Part shown: in pieces, positions 1 through 5,765 of the stretch
How the letters are laid out: each line of letters opens with the position of its first letter
How positions within the stretch are numbered: the first letter of the stretch is position 1
Assembly: GCA_023391155.1 (NCBI GenBank)
Contig: JAEWBM010000127.1
Span: 1 to 12,837, forward strand
DNA length: 12,837 bases
Direction of reading: 5' to 3'
DNA from: Acidobacteriota bacterium
GTDB taxonomy: Bacteria > Acidobacteriota > Blastocatellia > Pyrinomonadales > Pyrinomonadaceae
The notes under the pieces: model-generated
Database searches by the model: none
What the model saw: the letters and a program-made list of their open reading frames with translations, nothing else
What the model was told of the DNA's origin: nothing
Translations under genes and position numbers: made by a program

Positions 1-809
1 CAGTAATGCTAGTACTGACGGCCGCAGCAGGCTTTTTTCTGGGAAGTGTCGGGAGCATGGACCTCGCCCTGTTCCTGAACACCATGATCGGCATTGCATT
101 CCTCGCATTCGGCGTAGCGACGCTCAACCAATGGTATGAACGGCGAACCGATCGGTTGATGGACAGGACCGCAGAGCGGCCGCTCCCGTCGGGCAAGGTT
201 TCGCCGAACGAGGCACTGGTGTTTGGGTTGCTGCAATGCGCGGTGGCAGAGGTTTATCTGTATTTTCTGGTCAATCCGCTCACCGCCTTTTTAGGCCTGA
301 CGGTGATCGTGGGTTACAACCTTCTTTATACGCCGCTGAAGACGCGAACATCTGCATCGACGGCGATAGGTGCTATTCCCGGGGCAATGCCGCCTTTGAT
401 GGGCTGGACCGGGGCGGCAAACGAGATAACGCTGGGAGCTTGGACGCTGTTCGTCCTGCTGTTCCTTTGGCAATTCCCGCATTTCTTTGCCATCGCGTGG
501 ATGTACCGCGAAGATTACAAGCGCGCCGGGATCTTGATGCTTCCCGTTGTAGAGGATAGTGGGGCGATTACGGCCCGTCAGATCGTGCTGTTTGCGGTGA
601 TGATGGTCCCGGTCAGCTTTGCACCGTTTTTTCTTGGCATTTCAGGGACTATCTATCTTATCGGGGCGGCCTTGCTGGGCGCATGGTTTCTTTGGGTCTC
701 CATTCGGGCGGCAAGGGCAAAGTCGGCCGATATGGCCCGCAAACTGATGTTTGCAACGATACTTTACCTTCCGTTGATCTTCGGATTGATGGTACTGAAT
801 AGCCGCTAG
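1..809 (+). CDS. ctaB: Heme O synthase (protoheme IX farnesyltransferase), 5'-truncated
   Basis: Integral-membrane UbiA-family prenyltransferase that adds a farnesyl group to heme B to make heme O, a precursor of the heme in cytochrome oxidases. The frame is open to the left edge. The first visible Met (position 6) lies inside the conserved first membrane segment (LVLTAAAGFF), so about 20-30 residues are missing and the true start is outside the window. Counting from that Met, the prenyl-diphosphate/Mg motif is NQWYERRTDRLMDRT at about 42-56, followed by RPLPSG. The first Asp of the usual motif is Glu, as in COX10-type enzymes. YTPLKTRT and the IPGAMPPLMGW loop follow, then the second acidic motif MYREDYKRAG and LPVVE. 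Several hydrophobic segments run to the C terminus. Cytochrome oxidase subunit III begins 8 nt after the stop, which fits a cox operon. Confidence 0.95.
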   Translation, partial: VMLVLTAAAGFFLGSVGSMDLALFLNTMIGIAFLAFGVATLNQWYERRTDRLMDRTAERPLPSGKVSPNEALVFGLLQCAVAEVYLYFLVNPLTAFLGLTVIVGYNLLYTPLKTRTSASTAIGAIPGAMPPLMGWTGAANEITLGAWTLFVLLFLWQFPHFFAIAWMYREDYKRAGILMLPVVEDSGAITARQIVLFAVMMVPVSFAPFFLGISGTIYLIGAALLGAWFLWVSIRAARAKSADMARKLMFATILYLPLIFGLMVLNSR

Positions 810-817
810 GAAGTAGT

Positions 818-1540
818 ATGAGGCTCGCAACGGTCGAAAAAGATCCACCGAGGCCGAAGCTTGAGGTCGGCCGGCGAACCGCCGGCGGGCCTGGCGGGGG
901 TTTTCCCGGACAAGGCGGCCCTGGCGGCTTTGGTGACCGCGGCGATCGATTTCCTCCGCCGGATACCCTCGAACCTGAAGAGCAAGACGCCGACAAAGCC
1001 CGTATCATCACGTGGTTCCTACTCATCGTGGTGTTGATGACCTTTGGCGGATTGATCGGCGCCTATGTCGTCGTTTCTACAAATACCGCCCTGGAATGGG
1101 CACCGTTCGCACTACCGGCACCGGTTTGGGCCAGTACGATGCTGATTCTTGCAAGCAGCGTTACCTACCACATAGGCAAATTGGCGGTCGATGCCGGCGA
1201 GCACGATAAGGCGAGAAATTACTTTGTTATTACAACCGCCATTGGTGGGATGTTCATCGCCTCACAGATGGTGGCATGGCTTGCCCTTTATAATCGGGGG
1301 CTATTTGTTCAGGGGAATCCGTATGCAGGATTCTTCTACATCCTGACGGCCGTGCATGCGGTGCATGTGCTTGGCGGCATAACGGCTCTTGGGGCGATAT
1401 TGCTGCGAGCCTGGCGGCCGACCTCGCGAGATGACGAAGCACTTTATCGGCGGAGGCTCGCCCGCTCCGTGGGGTGGTATTGGCACTTCATGGGCCTCTT
1501 GTGGATCGTACTGTTCGTACTGCTCGGGTTTTGGAAGTGA
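818..1540 (+). CDS. ctaE: Cytochrome c oxidase subunit III (heme-copper oxidase)
   Basis: Membrane subunit of a heme-copper terminal oxidase. The start is ATG 818 with AGGAAG (808-813) just upstream, overlapping the ctaB stop. The protein has 240 residues. Residues 1-60 are an unusual soluble extension rich in Gly, Pro and charged residues (GGPGGGFPGQGGPGGFGDRG at about 23-42). Five hydrophobic segments follow (about 63-86, 103-120, 137-157, 170-197, 219-238), which matches the short five-helix COX3 form rather than the seven-helix one. Family signatures include the AVHAVHVLGGI helix (H180, H183) and the terminal WHFMGLLWIVLF helix (H223). It lies between ctaB and a DUF420 gene with tiny gaps, so cotranscription is likely. 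Subunits I and II are presumably upstream of the window. Confidence 0.93.
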   Translation: MRLATVEKDPPRPKLEVGRRTAGGPGGGFPGQGGPGGFGDRGDRFPPPDTLEPEEQDADKARIITWFLLIVVLMTFGGLIGAYVVVSTNTALEWAPFALPAPVWASTMLILASSVTYHIGKLAVDAGEHDKARNYFVITTAIGGMFIASQMVAWLALYNRGLFVQGNPYAGFFYILTAVHAVHVLGGITALGAILLRAWRPTSRDDEALYRRRLARSVGWYWHFMGLLWIVLFVLLGFWK

Positions 1541-1549
1541 TCGTTCGAA

Positions 1550-1996
1550 ATGGATGTCCTGAGCATTTTTCCTCATCTCAACGCCGCGCTGAATGCCACC
1601 AGCGGCGTTTTCCTCGTAATGGGGTTCTATTTCATAATGAAGCGTGACATCAGGCGGCATAAGCGCTCGATGCTCACGGCCTTGTCGGTCTCAGCACTTT
1701 TTCTTGCTTCATATGTGACCCATCACGCCCTGCGGTCCTATTATTTCGGTATCGGGCCGACGAAATTCACGGGCGAAGGCCTCATCCGGCCGGTCTACTT
1801 CACGATCCTCACCTCGCACACGATCCTGGCGGCCCTGGTCGGGCCGTTCATCCTGCTCGCAGCGTGGAACGCCCTTAAGGGCAGATTCGATAAACATAAG
1901 CGAATTGCGAGGCTCGTTTACCCGGTTTGGCTGTATGTTTCGGCCACCGGGGTCGCGGTTTACCTCATCCTCTATCATTTTTACCCTGCCGGCTGA
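1550..1996 (+). CDS. DUF420 family membrane protein (YozB-like)
   Basis: A 148-residue membrane protein with four predicted helices (about 13-30, 40-60, 83-105, 122-144). Several histidines lie in or near the helices (H9, H37, H58, H59, H90, H116, H143). The pattern HLNAALNATSG, then RRHKRSML, SYVTHH, ILTSHTILA and HKRIARLVYPVWLYVSATG, is typical of the DUF420 family. Such genes commonly neighbour cytochrome oxidase and heme-biosynthesis genes. The exact role is not established; oxidase assembly or heme/copper handling is an inference from context. It starts 9 nt after the subunit III stop. GGAAG at 1533-1537 could act as a distant ribosome site (12-nt gap), otherwise translation is probably coupled. 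It is the last gene of the oxidase operon here. No clear hairpin terminator follows before the riboswitch promoter. Confidence 0.88.
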   Translation: MDVLSIFPHLNAALNATSGVFLVMGFYFIMKRDIRRHKRSMLTALSVSALFLASYVTHHALRSYYFGIGPTKFTGEGLIRPVYFTILTSHTILAALVGPFILLAAWNALKGRFDKHKRIARLVYPVWLYVSATGVAVYLILYHFYPAG

Positions 1997-2014
1997 TACA
2001 TTTTAAAAAATTCC

Positions 2015-2044
2015 TTGAAAGCAGGGCTCATTCGGTGCTAAAAT
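2015..2044 (+). promoter_or_regulatory. Sigma70-type promoter of the c-di-AMP riboswitch RNA
   Basis: The -35 box TTGAAA (2015-2020) and the -10 box TAAAAT (2039-2044), 18 bp apart, each match the consensus at five of six positions. The predicted start is near 2051, about 10 nt before the first riboswitch pairing segment. This spacing suggests the riboswitch has its own promoter rather than depending on the upstream oxidase operon. Confidence 0.6.
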
Positions 2045-2060
2045 ATTCCCGTTGAAAAGT

Positions 2061-2201
2061 TGATCACCGAGGCCGTCCAGCAGACGGCGCGGGGGACCCA
2101 AAGTAAGGCTGAAAAAGCCGAACAGGGGCGAGGCAGCCGAGGGGATCGGTTGCGGGGATAATCTTTCGTTCCTAGCCCGTCAGCTAACCTCGTAGGTGTG
2201 G
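2061..2201 (+). promoter_or_regulatory. Cyclic-di-AMP riboswitch (ydaO/yuaA class)
   Basis: An RNA aptamer class that binds two c-di-AMP molecules and usually turns off genes for cell-wall hydrolases, potassium or osmolyte transport. Elements appear in the expected order. CCGA opens the fold (2067-2070). A hairpin GCCGTC/GACGGC (2072-2077/2083-2088) leads to the G-rich GGGGGACCCA (2091-2100). A small GGCT/AGCC hairpin follows (2107-2110/2116-2119), then GGGGCGA (2125-2131). An 8-bp stem (2133-2140/2146-2153) has loop GGGGA, and CGGGGATA comes next. The hallmark CCCGTCAGCTAACCTCGTAGG lies at 2176-2196. The closing helix is CACC (2065-2068) with GGTG (2195-2198). The call rests on recognising the conserved blocks, not on a covariance search. 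No protein gene on this strand follows. Confidence 0.88.
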
Positions 2202-2305
2202 CAAAGAAGTAACTGCATCCAGACTGTTAGGTCGCGATCTTGTGTGTGCTTCGCGCTCTGCTTTCTCAACACAACAAGCAGACATCCGGTCTTCTCAAAG
2301 GGAAA
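2202..2305 (+). other. Spacer between riboswitch and terminator, no protein gene
   Basis: About 100 nt with no ATG and no credible ribosome site followed by a reading frame. Two 6-bp pairings are visible: TTGTGT/ACACAA (2240-2245/2269-2274) and CTGCTT/AAGCAG (2258-2263/2276-2281). They cross, so they would either form a pseudoknot or exclude one another. This may be an expression platform, part of a stand-alone small RNA, or the decayed leader of a lost gene. The sequence alone does not decide between these. Confidence 0.4.
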
Positions 2306-2338
2306 GGTCCCGTGACAATCGAGTCACGGGATCTTTTT
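2306..2338 (+). terminator. Intrinsic terminator after the riboswitch
   Basis: An 11-bp stem (2306-2316 with 2323-2333, one G-U pair) and a 6-nt loop are followed by five T on the + strand (2334-2338). The T-run overlaps the stop codon of the convergent M1 peptidase gene (2337-2339). On the minus strand the hairpin is followed only by CTTTCCCTTT, so it would be a weaker terminator for the peptidase transcript. Confidence 0.82.
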
Positions 2339-4025
2339 ATTTGAGGTCTGCAAGTGTGATCTCCGCGATCGGCACCTTGCTGAGCGGATCGGCGGTAATT
2401 GTCGTTGGCGGGGAATCGAGAGGCATCTCAAGGCGCTGTTGACGCTGTTTCAGGTCGATCGACGCAGTCTTTTCGCCGGATGAGCTCACGATCTTGAATT
2501 CCAGCGGTAGACGGAACGCCTCCGGCGTGAGCGATCCTGAGCGGTGACGCTGCTCGATATTGAGGGTGAGGAGTTTCTTTTCCGGGTCATATACCGGTTT
2601 AACGTTCACACGCGGGAAACCGACGGTGTAGACCCACTGATCGAAGAACCACCCGAGATCCTGTTTCGAGGCCTCTTCCATCACCTTTCGCAGGTCCTGT
2701 GTCTCGACGTTTCCGTACTTGTGGCGATCGAGATAGATCTTCAGGGCTTTCCAAAATGCTTCATCGCCCACCTGCCCGCGAAGCATGTGTATTACGGCAC
2801 CGCCTTTGTCATAAGTTATGGCCGGCCGATCGAATAACGTCGCGGTATTGTCGGCATTTCGATTGAAGAGGCCGAAACGACGCCCGCCCCTAATATCATC
2901 CGACATAAATGACGATGCGTTGTTCGTGATCTTACGGATGTAATCCTGCCGCCCGTACATCCGCTCGCGGACGGCCGCTTCGAAAAACGTCGCCATCCCT
3001 TCGTTGAGCCACAGCTCAGCCCAGTTTTTGCAGGTTACAAGATTACCGAACCAGGAATGGATTATCTCGTGAGCGACCAGGTCCTCAACATTCCCCTGCA
3101 TAAACGGGAGGCCCGCAAGCATGATCTCTGTATCCGCCATAGTCGTGGCGGTGATATTCTCCATACCGCCGAACTCAAAGCCTGCCACCATCGTCTGGTC
3201 ATACTTGTTGTAGGGAAACCGCATTCCGGCGAGATCTTCGAAAATACGGATCATCTCGGCCGTTTTTCCATAGGCTTTTGGCACGATCCGCTCGATACCG
3301 GGGTAAACATAATACCCGAGTGGAATTTCCCGGTGACTTTCCTCGATCTTTTTATATTCGCCGATGACAAACGAGACTAGATAGGTCGAGTGCGGTACCG
3401 GCATCATAAAATGATGCGTGACAGTACCGTCCTGATTCGGCTTACCGGCGACCAATGTACCGTTGCCGATAACGGTGAGATCGGCCGGGGCGGTGATGTA
3501 CTGCTCGGTGGTAGCCTTGTCGCTCGGGAAATCGAACGACGGAAACCAGTGGTGGGCCTCATCGGGCTGCCCCTGCGTCCAGATCTGCTGCGAATGAGCC
3601 ATTCCATCGCGTCCATTAGAGGCGGCAACGAAATAAACGCCCTTCTTCGGCCGAGCTGTGTATTTGAACCTTATCGAAACGATCTCTCCGGGCGAATACG
3701 TTTTATCAAGTTCAACCAAGACCTTATCGCCCCGAACCTGGTACTTCAGATCCTTGTCGCCGGGCTCGAGTATGACGGACGTGTATCGCAGCTCGGCCGA
3801 GTCGAGTTCGACCGTGGAGATCGGGCCTTTCAGCGGCGTTAGCCGGACAGTCGTGTCTCCGATCACCGTCCGTTTAGGTATATCGAAACTCACGCGGAGC
3901 ACATAGTGCTGAACATCGTACGTCCGCAGGCGATTAAGATCTGGCGTACCTGCCGGCTGTGCCAAGATCGGAACAGCGAAGACTAATGAGAGAAAAATGG
4001 CCCTGAGGGCATTGCTTAACTTCAT
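2337..4025 (-). CDS. Exported M1 family metallo-aminopeptidase
   Basis: Zinc aminopeptidase that removes N-terminal residues from peptides, probably in the periplasm or outside. Residues 1-22 form a signal peptide (FLSLVFAVPILAQ). The N-terminal beta-saddle domain spans about 30-225. The exopeptidase motif is GGMEN (286-290). The zinc site is HEIIH (319-323) plus E342 in WLNEG, the standard HExxH-x18-E arrangement, and Y405 is the likely transition-state tyrosine. A short C-terminal part (about 480-562) replaces the large helical ERAP1-like domain, so the 562-residue protein is a compact M1, smaller than PepN (about 870). No strong Shine-Dalgarno precedes the ATG. It is divergent from the M28 gene and convergent with the orphan riboswitch transcript. 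Tricorn systems in archaea use M1-family partner aminopeptidases, which may be relevant to the tricorn gene 3.7 kb away. Confidence 0.95.
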   Translation of the reverse strand: MKLSNALRAIFLSLVFAVPILAQPAGTPDLNRLRTYDVQHYVLRVSFDIPKRTVIGDTTVRLTPLKGPISTVELDSAELRYTSVILEPGDKDLKYQVRGDKVLVELDKTYSPGEIVSIRFKYTARPKKGVYFVAASNGRDGMAHSQQIWTQGQPDEAHHWFPSFDFPSDKATTEQYITAPADLTVIGNGTLVAGKPNQDGTVTHHFMMPVPHSTYLVSFVIGEYKKIEESHREIPLGYYVYPGIERIVPKAYGKTAEMIRIFEDLAGMRFPYNKYDQTMVAGFEFGGMENITATTMADTEIMLAGLPFMQGNVEDLVAHEIIHSWFGNLVTCKNWAELWLNEGMATFFEAAVRERMYGRQDYIRKITNNASSFMSDDIRGGRRFGLFNRNADNTATLFDRPAITYDKGGAVIHMLRGQVGDEAFWKALKIYLDRHKYGNVETQDLRKVMEEASKQDLGWFFDQWVYTVGFPRVNVKPVYDPEKKLLTLNIEQRHRSGSLTPEAFRLPLEFKIVSSSGEKTASIDLKQRQQRLEMPLDSPPTTITADPLSKVPIAEITLADLK

Positions 4026-4077
4026 AGGATACTGGGTTGAGCGGGAAAAGACAGGACCCCCTGCCGCTCCGCTACGT

Positions 4078-4106
4078 TTGAAAATAAGATGATATCAGAG
4101 CACAAT
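4078..4106 (+). promoter_or_regulatory. Candidate promoter of the M28 gene in the divergent M1/M28 gap
   Basis: TTGAAA (4078-4083) and CACAAT (4101-4106) are 17 bp apart. The predicted start near 4113 would give an almost leaderless mRNA if ATG 4117 is used, or a 19-nt leader if ATG 4132 is used. On the minus strand the same gap holds a TGA-TATCAT extended -10 candidate (4089-4097) that could serve the M1 gene, so the two promoters may overlap. Confidence 0.42.
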
Positions 4107-4116
4107 TAGTACGCCT

Positions 4117-5124
4117 ATGAGTTCACCACTAATGAGAATATTCGCAGTTTTATTGTGCTTCGTGTCGGTCTCGGCCCAGACCGTCCCGGCCCCGGCGATA
4201 GATGGCCGGACGGTCGAAGAGCTTCGCCGCATCCAGGCGGCCTCCCTCACGGACGATTACGCATACGAACGAACCCGGTATATGACGAACAATATCGGCC
4301 CGCGTCTTTCGGGTTCGCCTCAGGGAGCTCGGGCGGTGGAGTATGTGGCGGCTGAGATGAAGAAACTCGGCCTCGAGGTCACTTTACAGGAAGTGAAGGT
4401 CCCGCATTGGGAGCGGGGACGCGAAACGGGTGAGATCGTCGAATTTCCCGGAATGGCGAAGGGCACCGTGCAGAAGATCGTACTTACTGCATTGGGTGGA
4501 AGCATAGCAACGACCGAGGAGGGCCTTACGGCTCCGGTCGTAGTCGTGAGCAGCTACGACGAGCTGAATGCCCTGGGGCGAGCGGGCGTGAAGGGCAAGA
4601 TCGTCCTCTTTAACGGAAAGTTTGACCGTAGTCTGGCCGGTAGCGGTTTCGGGCTCGAGGCGTACGGTCAGGCAGTTCAGTTTCGTGAAGGCGGTGCGGC
4701 AGCAGCAGGGCGGCTCGGAGCCGTAGGAGTTTTGGTCCGCTCCGCCGGCGGATCGCAGAATCGCCTCGCACACACGGGTGGAACGCGATATGCAGAGGGC
4801 GTGAACAAGATCCCTGCAGCCGCTGTATCGGCGGAGGACGCGGAATTGATTGCCGACCTTGTACGTCAGGGCACGACACGGGTCCGGATCGTCTTGACGC
4901 CAAAAACGCATCCCGATGCGGTTAGCCACAATGTGCTGGCGGACATGAAAGGCACAGAGCGGCCGGACGAGATCATTGTCGTCTCGGGACACTTAGATTC
5001 GTGGGATCTTGGCACCGGAGCATTGGATGACGCCGTCGGTGTCGCTGCCGCTATGCATGTTCCTTATATTTTTAAAAAGCTTGGCCTTAAGCCGAAGCGC
5101 ACGATCAGGGTCGTGGCGTTATGA
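4117..5124 (+). CDS. M28 family aminopeptidase, N-terminal part (frameshifted gene)
   Basis: N-terminal 335 residues of an exported zinc aminopeptidase related to M28 carboxypeptidase Q-like enzymes. The signal peptide is RIFAVLLCFVSVSAQ. The start may be ATG 4117 or ATG 4132; neither has a clear ribosome site. A PA (protease-associated) domain lies at about 135-260. The catalytic domain begins at SHNVLADMKG (270) with zinc ligands H292 (SGHLDSWD) and D304/D305 (GALDDAVG). The frame ends at RTIRVVAL followed by TGA (5122-5124), just before the place where the family has its NEEN catalytic pair. The missing motif is found one frame over, immediately downstream. Loss of a single base near 5119-5121 explains the break. 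As read, this fragment lacks the general base, one metal ligand pair and the final His, so alone it should be inactive. Confidence 0.85.
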   Translation: MSSPLMRIFAVLLCFVSVSAQTVPAPAIDGRTVEELRRIQAASLTDDYAYERTRYMTNNIGPRLSGSPQGARAVEYVAAEMKKLGLEVTLQEVKVPHWERGRETGEIVEFPGMAKGTVQKIVLTALGGSIATTEEGLTAPVVVVSSYDELNALGRAGVKGKIVLFNGKFDRSLAGSGFGLEAYGQAVQFREGGAAAAGRLGAVGVLVRSAGGSQNRLAHTGGTRYAEGVNKIPAAAVSAEDAELIADLVRQGTTRVRIVLTPKTHPDAVSHNVLADMKGTERPDEIIVVSGHLDSWDLGTGALDDAVGVAAAMHVPYIFKKLGLKPKRTIRVVAL

Positions 5125-5534
5125 ATGAGGAGAACGGCCTGGTCGGCGGGAATGAATATGCACGCGCCGCTGACATAGCAAGACATTTCGCAGCGATCGA
5201 GAGCGATCTCGGAGCGTCGCACCCCGTCGGAATACTCTTTGCGGGAAATCCTAACGCTCGCGGCTCAATGGCTCCGATCATGGATGTGCTACGCGGGCAG
5301 GGGGCAGGGATGATCGGGATGCGGGACGGCGTGGGGGCAGACATCGGTCCGCTGACGCGGCAGGGCGTGCCCTCATTCGCACCGTGGTTCGACACGCGAA
5401 CCTACTTCTACTATCACCACACGGCCGCTGATACATTCGACAAGGTCAACGCGAAAGAACTGGCAGAGGTAGCATCCGTGATGGCCGTCCTCGCTTACGG
5501 GCTTGCAAACATGGAGGGGCCTTTGCCAAGATAG
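5121..5534 (+). CDS. M28 family aminopeptidase, C-terminal part (frameshifted gene)
   Basis: The remaining 137 residues of the M28 catalytic domain. It opens with MNEENGLVGG, where E3/E4 are the general base and bridging ligand of the family. AIESDLGA follows (D29, zinc ligand position), and YFYYHHTAADT carries the last zinc-ligand His (H99 or H100). The first in-frame ATG overlaps the upstream stop as ATGA, so reinitiation could in principle make it as a separate chain, but it has no export signal. Joined by a -1 shift the sequence reads ...RVVALMNEENG..., exactly the family spacing. The most likely explanations are an assembly or sequencing deletion, or a recent pseudogene. Programmed frameshifting is less likely because no slippery heptamer is present. 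Confidence 0.85.
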   Translation: MNEENGLVGGNEYARAADIARHFAAIESDLGASHPVGILFAGNPNARGSMAPIMDVLRGQGAGMIGMRDGVGADIGPLTRQGVPSFAPWFDTRTYFYYHHTAADTFDKVNAKELAEVASVMAVLAYGLANMEGPLPR

Positions 5535-5538
5535 GTCT

Positions 5539-5703
5539 ATGAAAAGACCTCCGCCATATTTTCCTCAGAATCAGCTTTCACCGCCGGACGAGAACCGCTA
5601 TCGGAAATTCAAGCTGATCGTGGGCTTATCGATCGCCGGGCTGCTGCTTGTATTGGCCGGGGCAATTTACGGTATCTATTTATTGGTCGCCTGGCTGGTT
5701 TGA
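5539..5703 (+). CDS. 54-residue single-TM small protein, function unknown
   Basis: Not recognised. ATG 5539 lies 4 nt after the M28 stop; TAGGT just before it is a weak ribosome site, so translation is probably coupled to the M28 gene. The N-terminal 29 residues are polar and Pro-rich (KRPPPYFPQNQLSPPDENRYRKFK). One strong membrane helix of about 23-25 residues runs to the C terminus (LIVGLSIAGLLLVLAGAIYG onward). The charge pattern suggests the N terminus stays in the cytoplasm. An upstream in-frame ATG (5503) would overlap the M28 gene by over 30 nt and adds no conserved-looking sequence. The position right before a terminator argues that it is the last gene of this transcript. Confidence 0.62.
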   Translation: MKRPPPYFPQNQLSPPDENRYRKFKLIVGLSIAGLLLVLAGAIYGIYLLVAWLV

Positions 5704-5717
5704 TCTGTCAAAAAGAA

Positions 5718-5745
5718 AAGAGCGTCCCGACCCCGGAACGCTCTT
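5718..5745. terminator. Bidirectional terminator between convergent genes
   Basis: An 8-bp stem AAGAGCGT/ACGCTCTT (5718-5725/5738-5745) with a C/G-rich 12-nt loop. On the minus strand it is followed by CTTTTCTTTTTG, a good U-tract for the S41 peptidase transcript. On the + strand it is followed by the less regular TTGTTCATT. It fills most of the 62-nt gap between the small membrane protein and the S41 gene. Confidence 0.75.
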
Positions 5746-5765
5746 GTTCATTATCTTAAAAACCC

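Noticed and set aside
2061..2201. tRNA or other housekeeping RNA
   Set aside because: No cloverleaf or T-arm motif; the conserved blocks match the c-di-AMP aptamer.
2242..2442. A possible 66-codon frame (GTG start) on the + strand after the riboswitch
   Set aside because: It runs through the terminator hairpin and into the antisense of the M1 gene, has no ribosome site and no family resemblance.
5112..5127. Programmed -1 frameshift in the M28 gene
   Set aside because: No X-XXY-YYZ slippery heptamer and no evident downstream stimulatory structure; a base error or mutation is simpler.
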